Of a DNA stretch of 55,180 nucleotides, positions 17,967 through 28,443 are shown one piece after another. Source of the DNA: Pseudomonadota bacterium (lineage in GTDB: Bacteria; Pseudomonadota; Gammaproteobacteria; Steroidobacterales; Steroidobacteraceae); the NCBI GenBank assembly GCA_025356075.1, contig JANXUT010000038.1:1-55180 (forward strand), written 5' to 3'. How positions within the stretch are numbered: position 1 is the first letter of the stretch; the number at the start of each line of letters is the position of its first letter. Below the pieces are notes generated by a model that worked only from the letters and a program-made list of their open reading frames with translations, made no database searches and had not been told where the DNA came from. The translations under genes and the position numbers were made by a program.

Positions 17967-18447
17967 GCGTCTCTCCCCGGAAGAATCAGTGGTAATAAAA
18001 ATACGCGCCGCGCGCATAGCGCAGCGTCAGGAAATCCGCCAACGACGCGGGGAACTCACCCGTTGATCAATCCCCACAGAGCCCCTTCGCCCCCGTCGGT
18101 TGTTTTTTACTTACAACGGAAGGCACCGTAACAATAGCAGATGACTCCAATATGACAGCCCCCGGAACGGGGTGCCGATGATCTTTTTTGGGCCTCGGCG
18201 AGGTGGCTTCGTGGCCCAATTCCACGGGTTGGCACCACGCCGCGCATGAATGTCAGATAATTGTCAGAAACTGGCCCGCCGCGGGCCAAGCTGCCACACG
18301 CCCGCAACAGACGCGCCGGCGTGGAGCCGGTAGGCTCGCGTCCCGGGCCGCGCCGTCATTGGCGGCCCTCCCGGTGACCCCCGGCCGGACCGGCACCGTG
18401 CTGGCGGCGCTGTTCGCGGCAGCGAACGCAGACGAGGTCGAGTGGCG
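17967..18447. promoter_or_regulatory. Divergent regulatory region, TonB receptor / FAD oxidoreductase
   Basis: About 480 bases between divergent starts. The part at 18095-18270 is less GC-rich than its surroundings, as expected of promoters. It contains GTTGT (18099-18103) facing ACAAC (18113-18117), a CCCCG/CGGGG hairpin (18160-18172), CGTGG/CCACG (18210-18226), and two TGTCAGA copies (18251-18257, 18262-18268) exactly 11 bases apart. A 17-base GC palindrome lies at 18272-18288. No gene of convincing character was seen. Confidence 0.4.
18251..18268 (+). repeat. Tandem TGTCAGA direct repeats, 11-base period
   Basis: TGTCAGA occurs at 18251-18257 and 18262-18268. An 11-base period puts both copies on the same face of the helix, as for a dimeric or tandem-binding regulator. 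It lies in the divergent control region of the TonB receptor and the FAD oxidoreductase. Confidence 0.35.
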
Positions 18448-19812
18448 ATGAAGACAATCCAGGAACCCCCCCGTTCGATCGACGTGATCCTCGAGACGGA
18501 GGTGCTCGTTGTCGGCAGCGGGCCGGGCGGCCTCGCGGCGGCACTCGCGGCGGCGCGCGCGGGCGCCAAGACCGCCCTCATCGATCGCAACGGCTGCTTC
18601 GGCGGCAACATCACCCAGGTTGGTGTCGAGGGCTTCGCCTGGTACCGCCACGAGGACACCGTCGACTGCGAGGGCATCGGCATCGAGTTCGAGGAGCGGG
18701 CCAAGGCGATGGGCGCGGCGATGCCGGAGCCGCAGTCGCTGAGCCACGCGCTCGATGCCGAGATGTTCAAGTGGGTGGCGGACGTACTGGTGCAGGAGGC
18801 CGGGGTGACGCCGCTCCTGCATCGCCTGTGCGTGGCGCCGATCCTCGACGATGGCGTCATCCGCGGTGTCATCACCGAGAGCAAGGCCGGCCGCGAGGCG
18901 ATCCTCGCGAAGCGCGTCATCGATGCGACCGGCGATGCGGACGTTGCGGCGCGCGCTGGCGCGCCGTTCCACAAGTCGCCGAAGAGCGAGATTATGGCGG
19001 TGTCCGTCATGTTCTCGATGAGTGGCGTCAACAAGCGGCGCTTCATCGATGCGGTCAAGGCCGACCCGCAGACCTACGCCGACTGGTCGGGCAACGGCGA
19101 ATGGGACTACGAGACGACCGGCAAGGAAGACAAGCTCTTCTCGCCATTCTTGCGCAAGCCCTTCAAGCAGGCGCTTGCCGCTGGTCTCATCCCGGCGAAC
19201 CTGCACACTATTGCCGGCACCTGGGGCACCGTCACGGACCAGGGTGATCTCACGTACCTGAACCTTGTGCACGTCCCTGAAATCGACGGGACGGATCCTG
19301 CCGATCTCACGATCGGCGAGATGCGTGGCCGACGCGAGGCGATCTACGCGCTCGAGGCGCTGCGCGGCTACATGCCGGGCTGCGAGGACGCGAAGCTCCG
19401 CAACTTCGGCATGACGCTTGGCATTCGCGACACACGCAAGATCGATGCGCTCTACAACCTGACTGGCACCGACGTCCGCGAGCAGGCGCGCTTCGACGAT
19501 GCGATCGGCATCTTCCCGGAGTTCATCGACGGCTACGGCATCCTGATCCTGCCGACGACCGGGCGCTACTGGCACGTCCCCTACCGCGCGCTCGTCCCGA
19601 AGGGCGTCGGCAACCTGCTCGTCGCTGGCCGCTGCATCGGCGGCGACAAGGTCTCGCACGCCTCCGCCCGCAACATGATGTGCTGCGCGGTCAGCGGGCA
19701 GGGCGCGGGCGTCGCGGCGGCCGTGTCGCTCAGGCGCGATGAGGCCTTCGACCGGCTCGACGTCGGTGCCGTGCAGAAGGAACTCGCGCGGCAGGGTGCG
19801 CGCTTCCAGTGA
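18448..19812 (+). CDS. FAD-dependent oxidoreductase (PF12831-type)
   Basis: The 454-residue protein opens with the dinucleotide-binding fold EVLVVGSGPGGLAAALAAARAG and FGGNITQVGVEG. A middle RVIDATGDADVAARAG motif and a closing LLVAGRCIGGDKVSHASARNMMCCAVSGQGAG block are typical of the FAD-dependent oxidoreductase family near fumarate-reductase-like and thiazole-type flavoproteins. The substrate is not known. The ATG at 18448 is preferred; a GTG at 18442 is nearer to the GAGG at 18434 and could be used instead. The stop overlaps the next start in a GTGA arrangement, so the enzyme and the MFS permease are coupled and probably act on the same compound. Confidence 0.88.
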   Translation: MKTIQEPPRSIDVILETEVLVVGSGPGGLAAALAAARAGAKTALIDRNGCFGGNITQVGVEGFAWYRHEDTVDCEGIGIEFEERAKAMGAAMPEPQSLSHALDAEMFKWVADVLVQEAGVTPLLHRLCVAPILDDGVIRGVITESKAGREAILAKRVIDATGDADVAARAGAPFHKSPKSEIMAVSVMFSMSGVNKRRFIDAVKADPQTYADWSGNGEWDYETTGKEDKLFSPFLRKPFKQALAAGLIPANLHTIAGTWGTVTDQGDLTYLNLVHVPEIDGTDPADLTIGEMRGRREAIYALEALRGYMPGCEDAKLRNFGMTLGIRDTRKIDALYNLTGTDVREQARFDDAIGIFPEFIDGYGILILPTTGRYWHVPYRALVPKGVGNLLVAGRCIGGDKVSHASARNMMCCAVSGQGAGVAAAVSLRRDEAFDRLDVGAVQKELARQGARFQ

Positions 19813-21116
19813 CAGCGCTCGCACCGGCTGCCGGGGCCGCCAAGGGCGCGGCCGGCTCTCCACTGCGCTGGTGGGTGCTGGTCGTCGCGGCCATAGCGGT
19901 ATCGAGCAGCTACTACGAATCGGACGTCATAGGCCTCGTCGCGGACCTGCTGCATCGGCAGCGGGGCTTCACGCAGACCCAGATCGGCGTGCTGAACGGC
20001 GTCATCAGCCTCCCGAACGTGGCACTCGCGCTGCTGAGCGGAATCCTGATCGATCGCGTCGGGCCCGCGCGCGTCGCGCTCTGGTCGGCGGCCATCGGCG
20101 TCGTCGGTGCCGCGCTCACCGCGATCGGCGATCCGTACGAGCTCATGGTGTTCGGACGGTTCGTGTTCGGCGTGAGCGAAGGGGCGATCTTCATCGCGCT
20201 GCTGGCTGCGCTCGCGCAGTGGTTCCCGCGCAGCGGAGTCGCGCTCGCGACAGCGCTCTACCTCAGCCTCGCGCGCGTCGGCTCGTGGGGGGCGGACACG
20301 TCCTCGGCCTGGGCGAAGCCCCTCTACGATCGCGGCTGGCAACCGCCGCTGTGGCTTGGCACCGCGATCACCGTCGCGGGCCTGGTGGCGGCGCTGGTCC
20401 TTTACTGGCTCGACCGCCGCTACCGGCCGCGCGCGGCGCAGGCCGCAGCGGCGGAGCGCATCGTCTGGAAGGACCTGCTGCGGTTCGACATGTCCTACTG
20501 GTACATCCTCGGCCTGCACGTGCTCTACGCCGCGGTGTTCTTTCCGTTCCGCACGACCTTCGTCGTCGAGTACTTTCAGCACGCCAAGGGCCTCTCGCAC
20601 GAAGAGGCCGGCGTCACCAACAGCTGGGTGTTCTTTGCGGCGATCTTTGCGACACCGTTGTTTGGCCTCCTTGCCGACCGATTCGGCCACCGGGCGCTGA
20701 TGCTGTGCTTCGGCGCGCTGCTCTTGCCGCTCACGTTCGTGGTGCTCGGGCTCACGGACCTGAACCTCTGGGTCACGACGGCCATGATGGGAGTCAGCTG
20801 GTCGTTGGTGCCGGCCGTGATCTGGCCCGCCACGACGCTGATCGTCGAGCCGAAGCGCCTCGGCACCGCGCTCGGCCTGATCACGCTGATCCAGGCACTC
20901 GGCATGGCGGCCTCGAACCTCGCGGCGGGCTGGCTAGCCGAAAGGGCGGGTGCGGGCGCCGCGAACCCGGCGGGCTATTCGGTGATGCTGTTGTTCTTCT
21001 TCCTGCTAAGCCTCACTGCCCTTGCCTCGGCCGTGCTCCTCTGGCGTCGCGAGGCGGGACCGACCGGACACGGTCTTGAGGACGCGCGGCCGGGAGAGCG
21101 CCAGGCGGTCGCGTGA
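19809..21116 (+). CDS. MFS transporter coupled to the FAD oxidoreductase
   Basis: A 435-residue permease with about 12 hydrophobic helices. The N-half shows GILIDRVGPARVAL (loop 2-3 motif region) and FGRFVFGVSEGAIF; the C-half has ADRFGHRALMLCFGALLLPL. The GTG start overlaps the stop of the oxidoreductase by four bases. It is probably an importer for the oxidoreductase substrate. The convergent DUF5690 gene ends 15 bases away. Confidence 0.88.
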   Translation: MTALAPAAGAAKGAAGSPLRWWVLVVAAIAVSSSYYESDVIGLVADLLHRQRGFTQTQIGVLNGVISLPNVALALLSGILIDRVGPARVALWSAAIGVVGAALTAIGDPYELMVFGRFVFGVSEGAIFIALLAALAQWFPRSGVALATALYLSLARVGSWGADTSSAWAKPLYDRGWQPPLWLGTAITVAGLVAALVLYWLDRRYRPRAAQAAAAERIVWKDLLRFDMSYWYILGLHVLYAAVFFPFRTTFVVEYFQHAKGLSHEEAGVTNSWVFFAAIFATPLFGLLADRFGHRALMLCFGALLLPLTFVVLGLTDLNLWVTTAMMGVSWSLVPAVIWPATTLIVEPKRLGTALGLITLIQALGMAASNLAAGWLAERAGAGAANPAGYSVMLLFFFLLSLTALASAVLLWRREAGPTGHGLEDARPGERQAVA

Positions 21117-21131
21117 GTCTGGCGCCGTCGC

Positions 21132-22445
21132 TCAGTCGGCAGCGGCGCTGACGCCCGTGCCGACGGGGACTTGCACGCGGTTCCGGCGCCAAAAATAGAA
21201 CGCAGCGCCGAGTACCAGTGCGGTCCCCGCGACGCTGGTCGCGTAGGCGCTCGCGATGAACACCTGCAGCCAGTTGAGCGTGGTAAGGCCGAAATTCCGC
21301 CAGATGAGGAGGGCGGCGCTGCCCAGGTAACCCGCGGCATCGGCAAGGTAGATGAGAAAGCCGGCCGTGCCGACTCGCCCGCCGACGGCGATCAGGCGAT
21401 CAAACAGCATCGCGTTGAAGGGCGTGTAGGCCATGTAGAGGCCGGCGCCGCTCAGGATCATCCACGGGACCGGACCCAGCCAGCCGGCCTGGAATGCGAG
21501 CGTCGATACACCGAGCAGCACGAGCCCAAGAACGATCACGGCATGGATGACCATGAGCGCGCGGGCGTTGTCCCGCACGGTGATGATGAGGCCGAGCGCG
21601 GCCAGCGCGAGCACGGCGACGGGAAGCTCGCTCGCGGTGAAGATCGCTGCGCCGTTGCCGTAGCCCATCGCGCTCCACAGTTCGGCGGCGAAGTTGTCGC
21701 GAAAGTCGCGGAGGGCCGTTGCGAGTACGTACGCGATGATGAGCAGGCTGATGCCGAGGCCGTATTGGGCCAGGAACGAGCGTCGCGCAGCGCCGTCCAT
21801 CGGTGCGCGGCGCACGCGCGCCGCCTCATCGAGCGCGTTCGGCGGCGGCAACGCCGCGAGGAAGAATACGGACACGAACAGGAGCGGCAGGAACAGGGCT
21901 CCCGTGGCGGCCGGCATCCAGAAGGGGCTCACGTGCCAATCGAGCATCAGCCACTTGCCGACCGACTTGACCGCCCCGGAGGAGACGATGAAGCTCGCGC
22001 AGACGACGGCGCCGAGCACCTCGGACGTGCGCCGGCCTTCCATGAATCCGAACACCAGCCCCCAGATCATGCCGAGCGGCAGACCGTTCAGGAACATCGC
22101 AGCGACGTTCCACGGCGGCGGGACGATCGCGAACAGCACGAGCGAGACCCCGGCGAGCAGGATGAGTACGATGATCGCAACCGCCCGCCGCTGCGGATGG
22201 AGCTCCGAAATGATCTTGATGCCGAGTATCTTCGAAAGCGCGTACCCGGCGACCTGGGCGATCACGAGCGCGATCTTGTAGTCGAGCGTGAAATCCCAGC
22301 CCGGGACGATCGCGAACGTCGCCGCTGAAAAGGGCTTGCGGAACGCGTACATGGAAAAATACGCCGAGAACCCGGCGAGTCCCGCGACGGTCGTGAACAG
22401 CACGGAGTTGGCCCGTTCGAGGAGGCGGCGCAGGTGGGCGATCAC
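21132..22445 (-). CDS. DUF5690 family MFS-like membrane protein
   Basis: A protein of about 437 residues with roughly 12 hydrophobic segments. The N-terminal AGFSAYFSMYAFRKPFSAATF block and the YKIALVIAQVAGYALSKILGIKIISE stretch match the DUF5690 family, an MFS-like group reminiscent of phosphate-ester antiporters. I favour the GTG at 22445, five bases after GGAG; a TTG at 22484 is also possible. It is divergent from the TIGR03364-type oxidoreductase and phnW, so I infer that it imports an aminophosphonate. That function is not proven. Confidence 0.8.
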   Translation of the reverse strand: MIAHLRRLLERANSVLFTTVAGLAGFSAYFSMYAFRKPFSAATFAIVPGWDFTLDYKIALVIAQVAGYALSKILGIKIISELHPQRRAVAIIVLILLAGVSLVLFAIVPPPWNVAAMFLNGLPLGMIWGLVFGFMEGRRTSEVLGAVVCASFIVSSGAVKSVGKWLMLDWHVSPFWMPAATGALFLPLLFVSVFFLAALPPPNALDEAARVRRAPMDGAARRSFLAQYGLGISLLIIAYVLATALRDFRDNFAAELWSAMGYGNGAAIFTASELPVAVLALAALGLIITVRDNARALMVIHAVIVLGLVLLGVSTLAFQAGWLGPVPWMILSGAGLYMAYTPFNAMLFDRLIAVGGRVGTAGFLIYLADAAGYLGSAALLIWRNFGLTTLNWLQVFIASAYATSVAGTALVLGAAFYFWRRNRVQVPVGTGVSAAAD

Positions 22446-22518
22446 CGGGACTCCAGTCGGCGCCGGGTGGGGCGCCCGCTTCAATCGGATACTCGGACTC
22501 GATGGCAGGGACGTGACA

Positions 22519-22533
22519 GTCAGGCATTCTGAC
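22519..22533. promoter_or_regulatory. Inverted repeat GTCAG-N5-CTGAC in the divergent promoter region
   Basis: GTCAG (22519-22523) and CTGAC (22529-22533) form a perfect 5-base inverted repeat with a five-base spacer, between the DUF5690 and TIGR03364-type genes. It could be an operator for both. It does not match the palindrome upstream of the GntR gene. Confidence 0.3.
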
Positions 22534-22586
22534 GGACGGCGCGGCTGGGCGCCCGCCGTTCGGTTGACGCACCACGGAATCTTCGG

Positions 22587-23717
22587 TTGACCGCGGCGCC
22601 CGAGGCATTCGACGTTGCGGTCGTCGGTGCTGGCATCGTTGGATTGTCGTGCGCGCGTGCGGCCGCCTTGCGCGGGCTCAAGGTGGTCGTGATCGAGCGC
22701 GACTGGAAAGCCTGCGGGGCATCGATCCGCAACTTCGGCTTCATCACCGTCACCGGGCAGGACCGCGACACGGTCTGGGAGCGGGCGCGGCGCAGCCGGG
22801 ATGTCTGGGCCGCGGTCGCGCCCGCCGCCGGCATCGCGATCGTCCAGCGGGGGCTATGGGTCGCAGCCCGGCGCCGGGAAGCGGTCGGCGTGCTGGAGGC
22901 GTTCCTGCGCACCGACATGGCGGAGGGCTGTGAACTCCTGACCGCCGATTCAGCCCGCCGGCGGTTTCCCGATCTCGCGACGCCGGGGCTCCAGGCGGTG
23001 CTCACGAGCCCGCACGAGCTTCGGGTCGAGTCGCGCACGGCCGTCCCGCTCCTCGCGACCTGGCTTGCACGCGACCACGGCGTCGCGTTTCGGTGGGATA
23101 CCGCCGTGCACGCCGTCGCGCCGCCCCGCCTCGAGACGTCGGGCGGCCGCATCGCCGCCGAGCTCGTGGTCGTATGTCCGGGCGATGACCTCAAGACGCT
23201 CTACCCGGAGCGACTCGCCGCCGCCGCGGTCAGCCGGTGCAAGCTGCAGATGCTCAGGCTCGAGAGCCCGGGGTTCGCGTTTCCCGCCACCCTGATGGCC
23301 GACCTCAGCCTCGCACGCTACGGCGGATTCGCCCGGCTGCCCGCGGCCGAGGAACTGAAGCGCCGCCTCGCGCTCGAGCAGCCGGAGTGCCTCAGGCACG
23401 GCATCCACCTCATCGTCGCGCAGGGCGCCGACGGCAGTCTGGTGGTCGGCGACAGTCATCACTACGATACGGCGGCGGAGCCGTTCGCGGCCGAGGGGGT
23501 ATACGGCCTGCTGCTCGAGGAGTACCGCGCCGCGACTGGCCGGCCGGCTCCCCGGGTCCTCGAACGCTGGATCGGCACCTACGCGGTCGCGAGCGACCGG
23601 GCGCTGTTGGTCGAGTCCCCGGCGCCCGGCGTACGCCTCGTCCTCGTCACGAGCGGGGTCGGGGCCTCGACGGGATTTGCGATCGGCGAGGATGTCATCA
23701 AAGAATTGTGCGCGTGA
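22587..23717 (+). CDS. TIGR03364-type FAD-dependent oxidoreductase of phosphonate loci (HpnW/PbfD-like)
   Basis: The 376-residue DAO-fold protein has the FAD motif [22 protein letters not shown], followed by [17 protein letters not shown], a signature of the TIGR03364 group. The C-terminus has WIGTYAVAS and [18 protein letters not shown]. The group is linked with 2-aminoethylphosphonate degradation and is thought to oxidise the C-N bond of AEP or its N-alkyl derivatives to phosphonoacetaldehyde. A TTG at 22587 appears to be the start; the Shine-Dalgarno sequence is weak. phnW follows after 37 bases on the same strand, giving two routes to the same aldehyde. Confidence 0.85.
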   Translation: MTAAPEAFDVAVVGAGIVGLSCARAAALRGLKVVVIERDWKACGASIRNFGFITVTGQDRDTVWERARRSRDVWAAVAPAAGIAIVQRGLWVAARRREAVGVLEAFLRTDMAEGCELLTADSARRRFPDLATPGLQAVLTSPHELRVESRTAVPLLATWLARDHGVAFRWDTAVHAVAPPRLETSGGRIAAELVVVCPGDDLKTLYPERLAAAAVSRCKLQMLRLESPGFAFPATLMADLSLARYGGFARLPAAEELKRRLALEQPECLRHGIHLIVAQGADGSLVVGDSHHYDTAAEPFAAEGVYGLLLEEYRAATGRPAPRVLERWIGTYAVASDRALLVESPAPGVRLVLVTSGVGASTGFAIGEDVIKELCA

Positions 23718-23754
23718 GAACCTCGCAGCCACTACTACCACGGATACCGAGTCC

Positions 23755-24867
23755 ATGACTGAACCCATCCTCCTGACTCCAGGCCCTCTGACGACCTCGG
23801 CCGCGACCAAGTCCGCGATGCTGACCGACTGGGGCTCGTGGGACGGCGCCTTCAATGCGCTCACTGCATCCGTCTGCCGCGATCTCGTCGACATCGTCGA
23901 CGGCAAGGACGAGCACGTCTGCGTGCCGCTGCAGGGCAGCGGCACCTTCGCGGTCGAGGCGGCGCTCGGCACGCTGGTGCCCCGGAATGCGAAAGTGCTG
24001 GTACCCGACAACGGCAGCTACTGCAAGCGCATCGTGCGGATACTCGGCTACCTCGAGCGCGAGGCGGTCGTGCTCGCGCACGGCGAGCAGGAGCCGGCGA
24101 ATCCGGCACGTATCGAAGCGGCGCTAGCGGCCGATCCGTCGATCACGCATGTCGCGCAGGTGCACTGCGAGACCGGCACCGGCATCCTGAATCCGTTGCC
24201 CGAAATCGCCGCGATCGTCGCCAGGCACGGCCGCGGCCTCGTCATCGATGCGATGAGTTCGTACGGCGCTATCCCCATCGATGCGCGGACGATCCGGTTC
24301 GATGCGCTGATCGCCGCCTCGGGCAAGTGCCTCGAAGGGGTGCCTGGAATGGGCTTCATCATTGCGCGCAAGTCGGTGCTCGAGCGCGCCTCGGGCAACA
24401 GCCGCTCGCTGGCGATGGACCTGCTCGACCAGTGGCAGTACCTGCAGAAGACGGGCCAGTGGCGGTTCACGCCGCCGACGCACGTGCTTGCGGCGCTGCG
24501 GACAGCGATCGACCAGTACCGCGCGCAAGGCGGGCAACCGGCACGCCTCGCCCGCTACTCGGAAAACTGCGCGGCGCTCGTGAACGGCATGCGCGCGCTC
24601 GGCTTCAAGACGTTCCTGCCGGATGCGCTGCAGGCACCGATCATCGTGACGTTCCATGCGCCACCGGACCCGCGCTACGACTTCACAGATTTCTACAAGC
24701 GCGTGCGGGACAAGGGTTTCATCCTCTATCCCGGCAAGCTCACCGCCGTCGACACGTTCCGGGTCGGCTGCATCGGGGCGATCGGACCCGATACGCTGAA
24801 GCAGGTCGTTGCCGCGGTCGCGGCGACGCTCAAGGAGATGGGCGTCGAGCGCGTCGCGGCTGGCTAG
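23755..24867 (+). CDS. phnW: 2-aminoethylphosphonate-pyruvate transaminase
   Basis: The 370-residue class-V aminotransferase begins [15 protein letters not shown], a near-exact family start. It has the glycine-rich [40 protein letters not shown], and the pyridoxal-binding Lys191 in [12 protein letters not shown]. It converts 2-aminoethylphosphonate and pyruvate to phosphonoacetaldehyde and alanine. An in-frame extension to 23677 lies inside the previous gene and is not credible. The product is the substrate of PhnY, encoded nearby on the other strand. Confidence 0.96.
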   Translation: MTEPILLTPGPLTTSAATKSAMLTDWGSWDGAFNALTASVCRDLVDIVDGKDEHVCVPLQGSGTFAVEAALGTLVPRNAKVLVPDNGSYCKRIVRILGYLEREAVVLAHGEQEPANPARIEAALAADPSITHVAQVHCETGTGILNPLPEIAAIVARHGRGLVIDAMSSYGAIPIDARTIRFDALIAASGKCLEGVPGMGFIIARKSVLERASGNSRSLAMDLLDQWQYLQKTGQWRFTPPTHVLAALRTAIDQYRAQGGQPARLARYSENCAALVNGMRALGFKTFLPDALQAPIIVTFHAPPDPRYDFTDFYKRVRDKGFILYPGKLTAVDTFRVGCIGAIGPDTLKQVVAAVAATLKEMGVERVAAG

Positions 24868-24927
24868 TGCTCATGAGTCGACGCTTCGAGGGCGCTTTCG
24901 CACGCGGCAGTCGGCGGCTCGTGGTTG

Positions 24928-25510
24928 CTACCTGAACTGATAGAGGAACGCGACGCGCCCGGTCGAGTCGTCGAAGATCAGCGTCGGAAGGCTCGAGTCG
25001 CGCCGGTCGATCCGGTACGCGGTCGTGATGACAAAGTTGCGCGTCGGCGCCAGCACGAGCGTGACGGTGCCGGTGTTCTGTGAATCCTTGCGGAGCAGCC
25101 CGACGCTGACGTTCGCGGGATCGGCGACGTAGCGGCGATCTTCGCGCACGCCCTCGAAGCGCAGGTCCACCTTTCGCGTCACCTGCCAGTCGAAACTCAC
25201 GCCGCCGCGATTCGAGACGAAGTACTGCGATTCCGCGTCGACGTAGGCGGTCAGCTCGCGCGCGCCGAGGAGAGTGATCGTCAGTTTCTCCTGGGGCTGC
25301 GACGCGACGGAGGCGTGCCAGATGTCGCCGGAGAAATTCTGCGAGGCGTTTGCAGCCGTGTATTCGCGCTTCAGGTATCCCCAGTCGCCCTGCAGCGACA
25401 GCGTCGTTGTGAGGTGGTAGAGCATCCGCGCGGCCAGCAGGTTCGAGTAGTAGTCGCGGTCGAAGGGGAGGCCGCTGATGATCGTCTCGAACGGAAACTT
25501 CGCACGCGTA
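24928..25510 (-). pseudogene. C-terminal fragment of an EpsL-like outer-membrane beta-barrel protein
   Basis: About 190 residues show alternating beta-strand character (LLAARMLYHLTTTLSLQGDWGYLKREY, WHASVASQPQEKLTITLLGAREL, NFVITTAYRIDRRDSSLP, ending VAFLYQFR). This matches the C-terminal half of EpsL-type barrels from exopolysaccharide operons. No signal peptide or N-terminal half is present; upstream of about 25510 the frame continues to 25665 with low-complexity serine/arginine sequence and a separate short frame lies on the other strand. The gene therefore looks truncated at its 5' end. It lies downstream of phnY and has no link to that pathway. Confidence 0.6.
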
Positions 25511-25513
25511 TAG

Positions 25514-25669
25514 CTTAGGCGGGAGATTGTGCCAAAGCTGGCAGCATCGCTGCGGCCGCTGTCGCCGACCGACGCCGAGATCAACGTCGCGCTTGAGGAG
25601 CTGCGCAGGTTGCGCCACAAGATCGGCTCAACCGTTGATCCGCGAGCGCTGCGGGCGGCAATCAACTAG
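25514..25669 (+). pseudogene. Possible C-terminal scrap of an unknown protein
   Basis: A short frame reads REIVPKLAASLRPLSPTD and ends EELRRLRHKIGS...RALRAAIN, with a protein-like charge pattern. It is bounded upstream by a TAG at 25511-25513. A GTG at 25529 could start it, but GGAG is only three bases upstream. I suspect the tail of a gene cut at the same junction as the EpsL-like fragment. It may also be chance. Confidence 0.25.
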
Positions 25670-25688
25670 GCCGATCGGCGACATCAGC

Positions 25689-27143
25689 TCACCAGGGAAG
25701 TGAATAGGTCTTGGTGTTGCAGAAGCTCTTCATCGCCTCGATGACGCCTTCCTTGTAGCCGAGACCGGAGTCCTTGATGCCGCCGAACGGCGTCATCTCG
25801 AGCCGATAACCCGGGACCTCGCGCACGTTGACGCTGCCAACGTTGAGTTCCTGGATGAAGCGCGTGATCAGGTCGAGCCGGTTCGTGCAGATCGACGACG
25901 ACAGGCCATAGGCCGTGCCGTTCGAAATGCGGATCGCATCGTCGACGGTCTTGAACCGGATCACCGGCGAGACCGGGCCGAAAGTCTCCTGCCGGACGAC
26001 CGTCATGTCGGGCGTCACCCGGTCGAGCACGGTCGGGGAATAGAGCGCACCACGACGGACGTTACCGACGAGAAGTCGCGCGCCAGCGGCGATCGCCTCG
26101 CTGACGACCTTCTCGAAGTAGATCGCCGAAGGCTCGTCGATGACCGTGCCCATGTCCATCGCCGGGTCAAACGGGTCGCCGTACTTGACGGCCCTCGTCT
26201 TTTCGACGAGCAATTCCACGAACTGGTCGGCAACGCTCTCCTGTACCAGCATGCGCTTGACGGCAGTGCAGCGTTGCCCCGAGTTCTTGTATGAACCCCC
26301 GGCTGCCAGCGTCGCCGCCTCCTCGAGATCGGCATCCTCGAGCACGATGAGCGGATCATTGCCACCGAGTTCAAGTACCTGGCGCTTGTAGACGGCTTTC
26401 GCAGCGATGTATTTCCCGATCGGGACGCCGCCGGTGAAAGTCACGAGGTCGACGTCGGCATTCGTCAACAGCTCATCAGCGATTTCGGCCGGATCGCCCG
26501 TCACTACCGAGAGCATCTCCGGCGGCAAGCCCGCTTCGTAGAGAATGTCGGCGAGCGCGAACGCTGTGAGCGGCGTCTTCTCGCTTGGCTTCACGATCAT
26601 CCGGTTGTTCGTCGCGACCGCGGGTGCCACCTTGTGAATCACCTGGTTCAGTGGGTGATTGAACGGCGTGATGGCGGTGATCGCCCCAAGCAGTGGCTCG
26701 CGCAGCGTGTAGACCTTGCGGCTTTTGCCGTGCGCCGTCAGGTCGCAGGAGAAAATCTCGCCGTCGTCGACGAGCGATCGATTGGCGGCAAAGAGCAGTA
26801 CGTCCGAGGCGCGGCCGACTTCGTACAGCGAGTCCTTCAGGCAGAGCCCGGACTCCAGCGTAATCAGCTGCGCAAGCGCATCGCGCTTTGTCGCGATGAT
26901 CGCGCCCGCCTTCATCAGGATCCGGTAGCGATCGTGGCGCGTTAGCTTCGAACGATAGCTCCGGGCGATGCCGAGGGCGCGGCGAACGTCCTCGAGCGTC
27001 GCCTTGGGGACCGTGCCGATCACCGCGCCGCTGTACGGATGCCGGACATCGATGGTCCGGTCGCGCGAGACCTTCTCGCCAGCGATGCGTAGGGATTCGC
27101 GGATCACGTCGCGCTGGGCGGACGGGGCAGGGCTCGCCGGCAT
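25689..27143 (-). CDS. phnY: Phosphonoacetaldehyde dehydrogenase
   Basis: The 484-residue aldehyde dehydrogenase has ITAITPFNHPLNQVIHK, the NAD site VTFTGGVPIG, the general-base segment VLELGGNDP and the catalytic cysteine in YKNSGQRCTAVKR. It also has ETFGPVSPVIRF and the closing MTPFGGIKDSGLG. Its overall pattern and phnA-adjacent position fit PhnY, which oxidises phosphonoacetaldehyde to phosphonoacetate with NAD. The ATG at 27143 is preceded by AGGAGA. It begins 10 bases after the phnA stop and is cotranscribed with phnA. Other succinate-semialdehyde-type dehydrogenases look similar; context decides. Confidence 0.93.
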   Translation of the reverse strand: MPASPAPSAQRDVIRESLRIAGEKVSRDRTIDVRHPYSGAVIGTVPKATLEDVRRALGIARSYRSKLTRHDRYRILMKAGAIIATKRDALAQLITLESGLCLKDSLYEVGRASDVLLFAANRSLVDDGEIFSCDLTAHGKSRKVYTLREPLLGAITAITPFNHPLNQVIHKVAPAVATNNRMIVKPSEKTPLTAFALADILYEAGLPPEMLSVVTGDPAEIADELLTNADVDLVTFTGGVPIGKYIAAKAVYKRQVLELGGNDPLIVLEDADLEEAATLAAGGSYKNSGQRCTAVKRMLVQESVADQFVELLVEKTRAVKYGDPFDPAMDMGTVIDEPSAIYFEKVVSEAIAAGARLLVGNVRRGALYSPTVLDRVTPDMTVVRQETFGPVSPVIRFKTVDDAIRISNGTAYGLSSSICTNRLDLITRFIQELNVGSVNVREVPGYRLEMTPFGGIKDSGLGYKEGVIEAMKSFCNTKTYSLPW

Positions 27144-27153
27144 CGGGACTCTC

Positions 27154-28443
<1,290 letters not shown>

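Noticed and set aside
18272-18288. GC palindrome as a terminator
   Set aside because: It lies upstream of both flanking genes, has a single-base centre and no T run.
18253-19863. A 536-codon minus-strand open frame
   Set aside because: It is antisense to the FAD oxidoreductase and lacks protein-like motifs.
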